Positions 10,975 through 22,739 of a stretch of 64,000 nucleotides of DNA are shown piece by piece. A program made the translations under genes and the position numbers. The stretch covers positions 1,302,001 through 1,366,000 of the forward strand of contig VICG01000012.1 of the NCBI GenBank assembly GCA_008692225.1, written 5' to 3'. Position 1 is the first letter of the stretch. Each line of letters starts with the position of its first letter. This DNA comes from Monilinia fructicola (taxonomy: Eukaryota > Ascomycota > Leotiomycetes > Helotiales > Sclerotiniaceae). The notes beneath the pieces are model-generated. The model saw nothing but the letters and a program-made list of their open reading frames with translations, did not search any database and had not been told where the DNA came from.

Positions 10975-12776
10975 ATGGATCTTCAGGATATTCAATCGTA
11001 CATGGTCTCGTACATGAACGAGATCACATCGACCTTCCAGAAAGTGCCTGGTTCGGCTATGCTCATTCGATATATTCAATCAAGTTATCAAGATGACCCA
11101 GTCAGATCCGTTATCGAGTTGGTTCTGGTTATTTTCTTCATCAGATATTTATTGGCCCCAAGTTATGTGACGCATAATAACAATTTTGTTCAATTGACGG
11201 AGGAGGTGAGTGACTTTCGACACGTAGATGGGTCTGCAACTCGAAATTAGGGAGACTAATAGGAATTGCTAGGAGATTGATGATTTGGTGGATGAATGGC
11301 AGCCAGAGCCTTTGGTATCAAAGATGACTCCTTTCGAGGAGGCAGACAGCGAGAAAAACTCCCATTATCGTGGGGTGAGTTTGAGTCTTTGTCCTTCTGT
11401 AAAGCTGCTATTCAGTGTGCTGACAAAAAGAAGACCTTCAGGTCCGAAATCTAAACTCTTAAACGGTCGAACAGTGACGAACCTCGCATCATACAACTTT
11501 TACAATTTCGTCGGCAACGAGCATGTCAAAGAATCGGCCATCCAGACACTTCGGACTTATGGTGTAGGACCTTGCGGACCCCCTCAATTCTACGGCACTC
11601 AAGATGTACACATGAAGACTGAAGCTGATATTGCATCGTGCTTGGGAACTGAAGGATGTATCGTCTACGCCCATGCATTTTCTACCATTTCCAGTGTGAT
11701 TCCAGCGTTTTGTAAAAGAGGTGATATCATTGTGGCGGATCGAGCAAGCAATTATTCGATCAGGAAAGGTCTGCAGATTTCGAGAAGCACGGTCAAGTAT
11801 TTTGAACATAATAATATGGAAGATTTGGAGAGGGTACTACAGAAGGTGGTCAAGGAACAAGCCAAGAGACCATTGACTAGAAGGTTTATTGTTACCGAGG
11901 GACTGTCAGAAACAGTTGGCGATTGCGTGGATTTGCCCAAATTGGTGAGCATTCACACATAAACTTCTAGTGACAAGGGGGCATGGCTAACACAGTCTCA
12001 GATTGAACTCAAACGCCGCTACAAATTCCGCCTGATGCTTGACGAAACATGGTCTTTTGGAGTTCTTGGTCGAACTGGTCGCGGTCTCACTGAAGCACAG
12101 AATGTTGATGCATCACAAATCGATATGTTGATAGGATCATTAGCTGGACCTCTTTGCGCGGGAGTGGGATTCTGCGCAGGCTCCAACGATGTGGTAGAAC
12201 ATCAACGTATCACCGCTGCTTCCTATACTTTCTCTGCGGCTTTACCAGCCATGTTGGCGACTACCGCTAGCGAAACGCTCAATATGCTACAAACCAACCC
12301 CGAGGTTTTGGTACAATGTCGAGAGAATATCAAGGCCATGAGAGCCCAGCTTGATCCAAGAAGTGATTGGGTTCATTGCACTAGCGCCATTGACAATCCT
12401 ATCATGCTACTTGTTCTCAAGCAAGATATCGTCAACTCAAGACGATTAAGTACGGAGGAACAGGAACGCATCATGCAAGAATGTGTCGATGAGGCAAGTA
12501 TTTCTTCTCACCTCCTTCCTCGCATGAAACTGACACTAAACTCATTCCCAGTCCCTCGCAAACGGAGTCCTCATCACCCGACTCAAGAGTATGCCAGTCT
12601 ACTCTGGTAGTAACGGCAAAGATGAAGAGTGGAAATTACAACCCGCACTCAAAGTGTGTATTACGACTGGACTAACGAAAAAGGAGATTGAGAAAGCTGG
12701 TGTCGTCATTAGACATGCAATCACGAAGGTTATGACGAGAAAGACGAGTAATAAGTTGGCTTTGCCGATGGCTTAG
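10975..12776 (+). CDS. LCB1: Serine palmitoyltransferase subunit 1 (LCB1)
   Basis: Subunit of the ER enzyme that condenses serine with palmitoyl-CoA, the first step of sphingolipid synthesis. Like other LCB1 proteins it is a PLP-fold member acting with the LCB2 catalytic partner. Evidence includes an N-terminal membrane segment (about residues 42-62), EIDDLVDEWQPEPLV, LASYNFYNFVG, the Cys-containing YGVGPCGPPQFYGT loop and LDETWSFGVLGRTGRG. Likely exons are 10975-11205, 11273 to about 11369, 11442-11944, 12002-12493 and 12552-12776, giving about 515 residues. Two junctions are odd. The last intron has a GC donor (GCAAGT) at 12494. The second intron has no clean in-phase GT-AG solution that also keeps the conserved GPxGPKSKL block; one extra G in the GGGG at 11372-11375 would explain this. 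An upstream in-frame ATG is less likely, because MDLQDIQ is the family start. Confidence 0.94.
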
Positions 12777-13188
12777 ATTTTCTTCTGGAAGGCCTTGGCA
12801 AGGTGGCACCTCTTATATACACTTGCATGATAGACGATGGACGATGGATGATGAACAAGGGCATTTTGGCACTAGAGTTGGAAGGGAGGTTGTGGAAGGG
12901 AGGAGACAGAATGGCTGTAATGTATAATACTGGGGGATATGTATTGATATGGGTACGTGTACGGATATGAGATATAGAGATTATGAACGCATATATTGAT
13001 ATAAACAATATTCATGGATATTGAGTTTTTATATGGTGTGAACCTTTCTTGGGCCAACATACCAAGACCTCGGGAAGCTTAGCTGAATTTGAACAAGGGA
13101 TTCTAGTTTAGCTTGGGTATCATCTGATATTATTGCGTTCATACCAGTAGTGCCAAAAATGCGGATGAAATATTCAAAGAGGTAGATA

Positions 13189-13219
13189 TGATGAGATGAG
13201 ATGAGATGAGATGAGATGA
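13189..13219. repeat. ATGAG pentamer repeat
   Basis: About six perfect GATGA/ATGAG units. Confidence 0.9.
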
Positions 13220-13640
13220 AATAAGCTGGCATAAACAGATTCTTCAAACGAGATGGATGCTTGAATATCATATCAGAATATCATACCGAAAGAAGTACAT
13301 ACATATCTAGGCATGCATCACCCATGAGCGAATGGGTATTTGACGTTGCTCAGGTGAGGATGATGAGGAAAAACTAGAAATTTATATATCTTGTATCGGG
13401 GGAGGAGGTGTGGGCTCATTAATGAGTTGGTGTATCCATCTAAGGATGTTGTTGGGAGTATATGTACTCGGGTATTCATTTATTCTTTTATAATGAGGGA
13501 TGATGTGTATGTGGTGGAATGGATATGAAGAGGAAGGGCAGGAGGGATACTTGAGTAGAGTGTTTTCTATTGGAATTTATGATAGGAGGGAGTATTTATT
13601 GTGTGTGTGTAGCTAGGATAGGTTGATGGATGGGTTTTTG

Positions 13641-13702
13641 AGGAGAGGGAAAGAGAGGAAAGAAAGGAAAGAGAGGAAAGAGAGGAAAGAGAGGAAAGAG
13701 AG
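13641..13702. repeat. GAGAGGAAA purine repeat
   Basis: Ten-base units of GAGAGGAAA(G) type, all purine on the + strand. Confidence 0.9.
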
Positions 13703-14680
13703 GGGGATATTTAGGCATATGAATATTGAAGATATCAAGTATAGGAATATTCTATATAGTTGATACTTGATTAACATAAACATGAAGATATTAATCATAC
13801 CTAGGTATAAAGCAGAAGTATATTATCGGCCGTGTATCTACCGGTAAGGTATTAGGTAAGATATTAGGTAAGGTATCAATTTAGCGATTCTTCCTTTCCT
13901 TCACACCTACTCGAGTACCTACCTAGGTACTTACTTGATTGACCTTTACAGTACCTGTGAATCTTCCTTATTAAACTATAAGTAACTTTCATGATTAGTA
14001 AGACAGAATGTATATTTCTATACTCGAGTATACAAACTGTACTTACCCTACAGAAGCGATTCATCTAGATTTCCATCGTCTACGTATCCCCCCCCATACC
14101 ATCAATTATTCCTCACCGTTTGGATTTCAACTTTGTTCTAGAATACTCTATGGAAAAGGAGGTGAAGTAATCATCCAGTAAGCTTTCAATGCTTTTCTCA
14201 TATGCAGGTACGCTGACTGGCACACTGACAGGCACACTGACACACCACACTGGTACAGTACAATACCGGTCAATCCATTGTTCCTATTGGCCAATGATCA
14301 GTCGCCCGTGAGACCACTCGCCAGTCACCAGTGATACTGTATTCCGATAGTACCTGAAAAGCCTTTACAGGGAAGTGGGTAAAGGGAACCATGTACCGGT
14401 ACAGCACCAGGTACAGTACCTACGGAGTACCTTCTGTACCTAGCTGCAGGATGATGAAGTCTGGAATACTTGGCGCCTCGTGGCCGATATAAAGTTTAGA
14501 TGACGGGTTATGTTCGGTCGGTTGTTGGGATTTGGTGTGTGTGGTACGGTAGCTGTACTCCGTAGAGCTGAAAGGTAAAGTTAAAGGTGGCCAGGGAAGA
14601 TGAGGTTTACGGATATACTAGTAGCAAGTTACTGTATAATGATGACATGTAGTAGTTACTAAGTGGTAGTGACAAGACTA

Positions 14681-14788
14681 GGGAAGGGAAGGAAGGGGAA
14701 GGGAAGGGAAGGGAAGGAAGGGAAGGGAAGGGAAGGGAAGGGAAGGGAAGGGAAGGGAAGGGAAAAGGGAAGGGAAGGGAAGGGAAGG
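14681..14788. repeat. GGGAA pentamer repeat
   Basis: About 20 GGGAA units with a few AAGG and AAAA interruptions. It is purine-only on the + strand and so may form triplex DNA. Confidence 0.95.
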
Positions 14789-15380
14789 ATGGATGGATAG
14801 ATTGTAGCACAGTAGTAATTGGACTACTAGGTAGGTAAGGGAAGTGAAGTGAAGGGAAGGTATCATGTATGGAATCTGAGTGGATTGTAGTAGTAGTAAT
14901 TGCGCTAGGCAAGTCAAAGTAAGGAAGGTAAGGTATGGTATGAATTGTAGTACAGTAATAATAGGACTAGGTAAATCAAGATATGAATCATAACAAGATT
15001 TAGGTCATTCATTTTGTAAGACTTACATCTCTTTTTAATAAACTTTTGATTCTCAATACAGTTAGTCAGTCGGGTACAACAACAAATATTACTTGGAAAC
15101 TTCATCAATGCATTGTTCCACCTGCATTTCCGCATTTTCAGCAGGATCACCATACAATAGAGGCAGTGCAGTACAATACAATACAATGCAACGTTCTTGA
15201 GATCTGATCTCCTAAGAATCTTGGTACAGTGTACAATACACAATACACAATACAACTCGCCGAGATCCGATAGACAAATAAATGGATTTGCACAATTGAA
15301 CGAACAATGATGAACATTGGCGATTCAAATGGCATAACAAATCCTCCGAACCCGATGATGGATGGGATGGATCATGGATG

Positions 15381-15508
15381 ATATGGATGGTATGGATGGT
15401 ATGGATGGTATGGATGGTATGGATGGTATGGATGGTATGGATGGTATGGATGGTATGGATGGATGGTATACATGGTTATACATGGTATACATGGTATACA
15501 TGGTATGG
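15381..15508. repeat. GGATGGTAT nonamer repeat and ATGGTATAC array
   Basis: About nine units of the nonamer GGATGGTAT, followed by four ATGGTATAC-type units of the same length class. It produces a spurious MDGMDG reading frame. Confidence 0.95.
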
Positions 15509-16025
15509 AATCGGCTTCATGATGCAAAAGCTTTTGCGGGTCTTGCAATCCAATCGGAGCAATGTGGATGGATGGTGTCAGGATTTCTGCAGCCCTGTCT
15601 GTGTGTACAGGATTGTACTCAGTGTACTGTACTGTACTCCGTACTGTACCTGATTACCATGAAGATGGAGTGCAGTAAGTACTGTACCGTACTGCACCGT
15701 GCAGTAGTAATCTCGGCGGTTGCATAAGATGTGGTGACTCTGGTGAGTGACATGGTTGGGGGGATTGATCCCATAGGTGCTTTGTTCGGGGAGGCAATTC
15801 GGGGCTCGGATGAGAAGATGTATATTGTAATAGATGGGGGTGGGAATGTTAAATTAAGGACCACGTAAGTGTTGTCTAGTATTATCCTGTACAGTACAAG
15901 TACAATACAGTACAGGAGGAGCAATTGCAATGGTCTAGGATCATAATAAGTAAGTACGTTGGGTATCGTCAGTCCTGTACTCCGTGTGTACGGAGTATGT
16001 CCATGGCATGAGTGAAGGGCAAGTG

Positions 16026-16134
16026 GAAGGGTAAGGGTAAGGGTAAGGGTAAGAGTATGGGTAAGAGTATGAGTATGAGTATGAGTATGAGTATCAATAT
16101 GAATATGAATGAGTAAGGGTATGGGTATGGGTAT
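16026..16134. repeat. GGGTAA / GAGTAT hexamer repeat
   Basis: Four GGGTAA units pass into GAGTAT and back into GGGTAT units. The four GGG runs at the start could form a G-quadruplex. The unit is not the canonical telomere repeat. Confidence 0.9.
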
Positions 16135-16196
16135 CTAGATTGTTCCACCTTTCCTATCCTTGAAAGAGGTTGATGAAGCTGATGAGGTTGGTAAAG

Positions 16197-16242
16197 TTGA
16201 TGAGATTGATGAGATTGATGAGATTGATGAGATTGATGAGAG
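16197..16242. repeat. TGATGAGAT nonamer repeat
   Basis: Five units of GATTGATGA, an in-frame array only by chance. Confidence 0.9.
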
Positions 16243-16529
16243 AGGCAAGTACGAGTACTGTTTACTATCTGTTTTCTATTCCTCTATTCGATGTAAGGGT
16301 TCCTCAACATCCCATGTTAGCTTTCAAAGAAATACGAAAGAGTAAGTACACAGTCACCAGCAGCAACTACTAGATAGAGAATGTTGACTGTTGATAAACT
16401 AAAGGCGGAAAGGAATCAATCACATTATCATTATTGCTATTTCATCTGTACTATACGAGTGAGTACAATAAGATGAATACAATCAGTTTAATATATCTGT
16501 GTCTATACACACATATATAATATATACCT

Positions 16530-16556
16530 AGGTATGTATGTATGTATGTATGTATG
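16530..16556. repeat. TATG tetramer repeat
   Basis: About six GTAT units next to a TACCTAGGTA palindrome and directly before a copy of ATGTCCACGGGTAT. Confidence 0.9.
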
Positions 16557-17441
16557 TCCACGGGTATATATGTATATTCTATATATTCTATATCTTAAAT
16601 GAATACTATATTAAAAAAGAAGCTTATAAAACAGAAGAAATGCTTATTTCATTCTCCAGCTACTGTACCTAGGTATATTTATATTCATTCATTACTGAAA
16701 TTGGTATTTTATTTCATTTCAACCAATCAACAGTTCTTTATTTATTATTACTCGACTCTCATTATCTATTGTACTTTAATGGTTTTCGATTTGATCTATG
16801 AAATTTGAGATGAACGCATTCTTTAGCTATAAAGGCTCCTTCTATATTCGTTTATAGGTAAACTTATATTCGTTCCTTCCTACTATAAGGTCGTTCGTTT
16901 TGTTATTATGCTTCGTACAATTAATCCATTTGATTACTATTATTTGTTATCTGTATAATGAACTTGAATCTTTAAAATACAAACAGAAGAGAAAAAAAGA
17001 GGAAAAATATAAAAAAAGGAAGAAAGTTAGACTTCTTTTAATTTCTAGACCTTTAGATCTTCAACGATTTTTTTTTCCCTTTTTATTTAATTTTATTTAA
17101 ATACTTAATTTAAATAATCTTTTTTTTTCTTTTTTTCTTCTCTTTCTCTTCTCCTCTTTATCTTTTCCTTTTTTATAATATCTAATATTTATCTATTTAT
17201 TCATCGTTGTTTTAAATACTTATTAAATAAATAATAAATATAATATTAATCTTTATTTAATCTTTCCTCTCTTCTTTAGATTTATTCTACAAGTATGGAT
17301 ACAAACAGTAATCTTCAAGCAGGGTTTCTACTTTTCACTTAACTTTTATTCAACTTTCACTTGCTAATAGAATTCAAAACTGTAAATCAAAATCCACTTT
17401 GAGAAGGAAATGTTTAACCAATAAGAAAGCTGTTTATCAAA

Positions 17442-17503
17442 AAATAATAATAGTAATGATAATGATAATGATAATAACAATAATAATAAGAATAACAATA
17501 ATG
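17442..17503. repeat. AAT/GAT trinucleotide repeat
   Basis: Imperfect AATAAT, GATAAT and AACAAT units. Confidence 0.85.
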
Positions 17504-17572
17504 TTATAATTATTTATCCAAAGTTATTCATTTATTTATCTTCACCAGTTCCTTCTTTTTATTATAATCTCT

Positions 17573-17626
17573 CCATCCCGTCCCATCCCATCCCGTCCCA
17601 TCTCATCTCATCTCATCTCATCTCAT
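17573..17626. repeat. CATCC / CATCT pentamer repeat
   Basis: Ten pentamer units, CCATCCCGTC grading to CTCAT. Confidence 0.9.
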
Positions 17627-18413
17627 AAACACCAACCATTCATTCACCTCTACAACTAAATATCAGAATTCAATCTGATTTTGGAAACTCGAATTGATCT
17701 TCGATTTCTTTCACTCTCCTTCAATAAACACACATCCAACACACACACAGACAGATACACATCGCTGTCACCACATCCATACCTACACAACTCGACAATT
17801 GACTTCCACCAAGTCAATTCTCATCACCTTCCTTTTTTCCCCAATTCAATTTCTTGGACTCAAGACCCAAACGTCTTGCAAGAAGAAATTCAATCCAGTA
17901 ATTACTGTATTTACTGTATTTAGATTTGCAAAATTTGCCGCGCATCTTTTGCTTCTATCTTGCTCAATACAACGGTCATTTACATAGCAACCAGACTTCT
18001 ATACTGGTTGATTCCTACAGACCTCGAAGGCTGCATTTCACTCATTCCTCTTATATCCAAATACCTACTAGGTAGATACCAACAGCATTCCTGTTGTTAC
18101 CATCCTCCTCAACGCCTTCATTCTCAGATCAAATCTACATTCCAACCACTTCGACATCCAGGTTGGTCATTCATTTCTTATCATCAAAAGATCATCAATC
18201 CTTACTCAAGGCTGAGGAGGTCTGGAGGAGTGATCAACATCGAGATCTACACTCTTACTTGACGTTCATCCTCCTCGTCATCGTTCCTTTGCAACTTCAT
18301 GATTTCTCATATGCATTCTTGTTTAGTCTTATACTAACCGCTGGACGGTCAGAGACAGAAGAATTTATTAGACCTTCTAAATAGAATCAGTTCTTCGCGA
18401 TACCATTTTCAAG

Positions 18414-19878
18414 ATGAAGACTACCACTTTGTCTCTCGCGGGTTTCTCCCTTCTCCAATTAAGTTTGGCTCAACCTTTTAGTATGTATAAGGTGGCGCAA
18501 CCCTTTGTCTTCCATGTCAACTAACATATCACAGACCGTCACAATGCTCACCGAGTCATCCACAACAAGAGAGACTTGGTTACAGTGATTGATACTGTCA
18601 TTGTCGAGGCATCTCGGATTCCAGAAGTGATCGTCTATGTCGATCCTTCCGGTAATCCAACTTCGACTACAACCGAGTACGTTTCCAATGAGCCCTCCAC
18701 CATCTCCGAATCTCGCCCCTCTGTCGCGGCCTCAAGCTCCTCTACGACTACCACCGCAGCCGGTGATTATGGAGCCGCTCCTGCTCCCTACCGGTCGTCC
18801 ACCCAAACACCGTATACGGCCCCTGCTGCGACTACACCCGTTGAGTCATCGAGCGTACATGCTTCTTCCGTCGTCCCCGTTCCTACGTCCACCAGTGCTG
18901 CCGCCCCGGTTGTCACTAGCTCTACTAGTGTTCCTGCCCCAGTTGTTAGTTCTTCAAGCAGTGCCCCAGTCGTTAGCTCTTCTAGCAGTATCCCCGTTGT
19001 CTCAAGCTCTTCGACCACTTCTTCCGCTGCTGTCGCCTCCACCTCAGCGGCCAGCTATTCATCTGGAGGATTTGGATTTGCTTACTCCCCATACATGGCC
19101 AACAACAATTGCAAAACTCAAGAACAAGTGAACGAGGACTTTGCCGCGATCCCATCTTCATACTCCACTGTTCGTATCTACGGAGTTGATTGCAACCAAG
19201 TCACGACTACTTTGGTTGCCGCCAAGAAGTATGGATTTAAGATTTTCGCCGGTGTATATGACTTTTCAGAGGTGTCCGCCGAAACTCAAGCCATCGTGGA
19301 TGCTGTCAAAGGTGACTGGAGCACCATCACCACCATCTCCATTGGAAACGAGTGGGTCAACAATGGAGTCACTGATGCAGCTGGTGTTGCCAGTGCCGTC
19401 GCTACCGCCAAAGCTATTCTTTCAGCTGGTGGCTACACTGGAAAGGTTGTAGCTGTCGATACCCTTGGCTGCCACCAAGCTCTACCCAAGTCTTTGCGAC
19501 AATGTTGATTATTGCGCTGTTAACTGCCATCCTTTCTTCGATACCCATACCGCTGCTGAAGCCGCTGGTGATTTCCTCGCCACTCAAATCTCCGAGTTGA
19601 GAGGTCTTTTGTCCAACCCTGATATGGAAATCGTCATCACGGAGACTGGATGGCCATCTGCTGGAACATCTCATGATCAAGCCGTTGCCTCTACTGAAGC
19701 CCAGACGACTGCCATAGCAGCTATCAAGAATCTCTTCGCTTCCAACTCATCCAACGTTTTCCTCTTCAGTACCTTTAACGATTACTGGAAGGTCAACACC
19801 GCCGCTCTTTACATGGCAGAACAATCCTGGGGTTACCTTGGAAATGCTCCTTCGGATGTATCAGCTGGCTTGGTCTAA
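18414..19878 (+). CDS. Secreted GH17 beta-1,3-glucanase, frameshifted
   Basis: Cell-wall glucan-modifying enzyme of glycoside hydrolase family 17 (Scw4/Scw10/Bgl2 group). Exon 1 (18414-18480) encodes a signal peptide, MKTTTLSLAGFSLLQLSLA, and is followed by a GT-AG intron; exon 2 starts at 18535. A KR site follows the N-terminus, then a long Ser/Thr/Pro-rich linker (about residues 35-195, probably O-mannosylated), then the GH17 barrel starting FGFAYSPYM. The likely acid/base Glu is in ISIGNEW (about residue 291) and the nucleophile in VITETGWPSAG (about 391). The frame breaks at 19461-19464. The reading VVAVDT passes into a stop at 19508, while the +1 frame continues LAATKLYPSLC to a normal end at 19878. 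One extra C in the CCC run at 19462-19464 explains it. Corrected length is about 469 residues, normal for the family. If the break is real, the product loses its nucleophile. Confidence 0.9.
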
Positions 19879-21423
19879 TTTCTTACGCATGCCCGAATGA
19901 TGACTTGATCTAGTCTTTGGAGTATCCACGGCGTTCTATGGGGGATAAAACCATTATATGTACATACATTTGGTCTGAACATACAAGATTTTTCTGCTAT
20001 TATTGTTGTTGTTGGAGTGGGAGGGATTGATGCATGAAAATTTGAGACGAAACATTGATGTATTTGACTCTGCTTAGCCGGCTGTTGGGTATAAGGCTTC
20101 GTGTATATATGGGGCCGTGGAGGAGGAGATGAGATGAACTGAGGATGAAAAATGGTGGTGCTGTGAGTTTATTTGATAGGAGAGATACTTTTCGATTGTA
20201 CATATTGTAGTTTATATTTGGGGAGTGATGGATGAGAGAAGAGGGGGGGTTAGATAAATGATGATACCTACTTGATTTGATGAACCAATTTTTAAAGCAT
20301 TTGTATTATGTAGGTGATGTGATATGAACAGAATGGTGACAAAATTATTCAGTTCAATCCAATTCGGAAAATTGAACAATAAGTAGCTCAACCTTTGCCC
20401 CACTTAATGCAAAGGTAAATAGATACTCATGAGAAATTCACAAAGAATCGTGGAAGGATGATGTTGCGGATGGGGTGCTGGCGGTGTGTGATGAGGATAG
20501 GTGAGGGGACTGGGGGAAGGGGTAGGATGTTGATAGATGAGAGAGGGTGTGAGGCAGAGCGGGAGTGATGGTATGAGAGATGGCATAAGGTATAAGGTAC
20601 AAGGTACAAGGGAAGGAAAAGACTAGAGGGAAAACCAGACCATCCATGGGAGACAATCAGGAGATGTGAAAAGGGAGAATGGTATCAAGAGGGCGTAAGG
20701 AAGCGGGAAAGTGGTAGTGGAGGAAGGGAGAAGAGAAGAGAAGAGAAATGATTTTTTGAGGGAACGAGAGATTTGAAATTGTTAAAGGTAGGTGGGTAAG
20801 CGGGCAGGAGGGGGAAAGGGGAACATTGGGAGGTTGGGTGTGAGGTTGGAGGGATTTTGTTGGGGTATGGTTGAGATGGAGAGGGATGGGTTGGGTGCGT
20901 TGGATTGGGGAGTGGATGGGGGTGATGGAGGATTGTGGATGGGGGGTTGGGGGTTGGGGGTTAGGGTTGCGGGGATGAATATGATGTATGTGGATTGGTA
21001 TGGGAATGTTGTGCTACTTATAGGCAGTTGAAAGGTGCAGGGGTTTGGTGTTTGAGGGGTATGGCATTGGAGATGTGGGAGGTCATGTGGATAGGACTAT
21101 CAATTGTTTGAGGTGAATGGGGAAGGGATGGTAAAAGTGCAATATAGGTGCTGAGGGCAGGTTGCCAGGAATCAATCGAGTCCTGGGTCATCTGTAACTA
21201 ATTTATGAATATGCATTCGAACAACACAACAATTCAAAACTCAAGTCAAAAAGGGACTCAATGATAACGTGAGACTTCTCGGAGTTGCAAAACATCACAA
21301 GTATCATAAGATCTGGGACTTGGAAATAGATAAGAGGAACAGCGTTCAATTGTCTAACCTCATAAAGTGGTCGACCTATTTGTTCACCATCATTTCCTCC
21401 CTTTCTCATCACATTCAAGTAAT
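19879..21423. other. Intergenic region, G-rich on + strand
   Basis: Holds the 3' regions of the two flanking convergent genes (GH17 and RPS20). From about 20460 to 21020 the + strand is strongly purine- and G-biased. The plus-strand open frame at 20792-21031 is a composition artefact. No gene is called. Confidence 0.6.
20941..20974 (+). other. Potential G-quadruplex
   Basis: Consecutive G runs of 6, 5, 5, 3 and 4, separated by short TT, TT, TTA and TTGC spacers. This satisfies the usual four-tract G-quadruplex rule. Confidence 0.7.
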
Positions 21424-21972
21424 TTATGCAGCGATGGTAACCTCAACCTCAACACCAGCTTCGATGTTGATGATGATTTGCTTGACAACCTCGGTAGGGG
21501 CGTTAAGACTATTTTGTCGTTAGTATATTTTCGACTCCTCTTTTCCCATCCTTCTTGAATCCTTTGATAATTTCCAACTGTGAAGGGAGCAAGGGGAACC
21601 TACTCAATCAAACGCTTGTGAATTCTCAACTCGAAGCAATCCCAGGTCTTGGAACCTTCACCACAAGGGGTTTTACGGGTGGTAACCTTCAAGGTTTGGG
21701 TTGGAAGACGGACTGGTCCCTTGATGCGGAGTTCCTTTCCCTTGGCACGCTCGATGAGTTCACGGCAGACCTTCTCGAGGGAGTCAACCTTCTTGGAGGT
21801 GAGGGTGATTCTGATCTTGTGGGTTTTCTATGGGAGGAAAATGTAGGTTAGTTTCATGAATTATATTTTCTGATCTGTGATTTGCGATTTGCGCAACGAA
21901 GCATAGGCTGAACATGGAGGGAAGACATACTGGGCCTTCACCGGCGAAGTCCTTGTCCTTGTTGTAAGACAT
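21424..21972 (-). CDS. RPS20: 40S ribosomal protein uS10 (RPS20)
   Basis: Component of the small ribosomal subunit head. Exons on the minus strand are 21931-21972, 21604-21827 and 21424-21508, giving 116 residues, the expected length. The start [14 protein letters not shown] runs into [19 protein letters not shown] across the first intron. The second splice restores [21 protein letters not shown], and the protein ends EVEVTIAA. All splice sites are GT-AG and in phase, with no frame breaks. A small first exon is common in fungal ribosomal-protein genes. Confidence 0.97.
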
Positions 21973-22739
21973 TTTGGCTGATAGATTGATGAAGTGATAG
22001 AATGGGATTCTATTGATTGATGTTGTTCCTTCAAGACTCGAACGATGGTTCCAGTTGCGGCAAAGTGATGAAGGTGGTCGTAAAAAAGAATTCGAAATTT
22101 GGGCGCAACGATTAGATAAAATTGTAGATTTGCGACTGTGGGCGAAAGTCTTGGCGTACAGGGTTAAACGAATGTATCTGATTGGGTAGACGGAGGATTA
22201 CTTAATCAACTCAAAGATCAAGCTTAAACGTTGGTGCCTTAAAGTTTATGTGCTTGATGAGACATGATTTAAGGCATCAATGAATACTTTTACGTCTGAG
22301 GTGTGCCGTCATCATTGATCCATCTATGGATATGAGAGGTAGCTATATCTAGGTAGGCGAGTTCTGTTGGGTGCGAGAAGTAATTACTAGGTAGATATTT
22401 GATGGGTGGTACATATACAGAGTACATCCATATATTACATATATTGAGTCAATCGGCGAGCATTGTACATTTTTTGGTTACTCATTGTTACTCATTGTTC
22501 AAATTCTCATCAGCATCAACAAATCGTTCATACATAACAACTATTTATATCTAATGAACTTTCCGTTAACCAATATCTAATCTGGAAAAAACACCCCACA
22601 ACACTCCTTCCACCTCATCCGCTTTGGTTTGCTTTGGTTTGGTTTTTGGCATGACCTCAATTTGATACCTTTCTCATCAGTTCAAAATCTTCTTCATTCG
22701 CCCTACATTGTCCTTGAATCCCCATTCAGGATATTCAAG
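21973..22739. other. Divergent promoter region RPS20 / CUE3-like
   Basis: About 770 bases between two divergently transcribed genes. No gene is seen. The ORF extension upstream of 22740 in the next gene lacks protein-like features and is taken as leader. Confidence 0.5.

Larger units (their letters stand above)
12777..18413. other. 5.6 kb gene-free microsatellite island
   Basis: No supportable gene. The stretch contains many short tandem repeats (listed separately), several palindromic motifs (TACCTAGGTA, TACTCCGTA) and AT-rich DNA from about 16.5 to 17.6 kb. The last kilobase before 18414 is pyrimidine-rich with small out-of-frame ORFs, and probably holds the promoter and a long 5' leader of the GH17 gene. 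Confidence 0.65.

Noticed and set aside
14681..14788. CRISPR-like array
   Set aside because: Pure GGGAA microsatellite without spacers, and the host is a eukaryote.
15362..15727. Plus-strand frame with MDGMDG repeats
   Set aside because: Arises from the GGATGGTAT tandem repeat; flanks are non-coding and repeat-rich.
20792..21031. Gly-rich plus-strand frame
   Set aside because: Product of G-skewed DNA, not protein-like.
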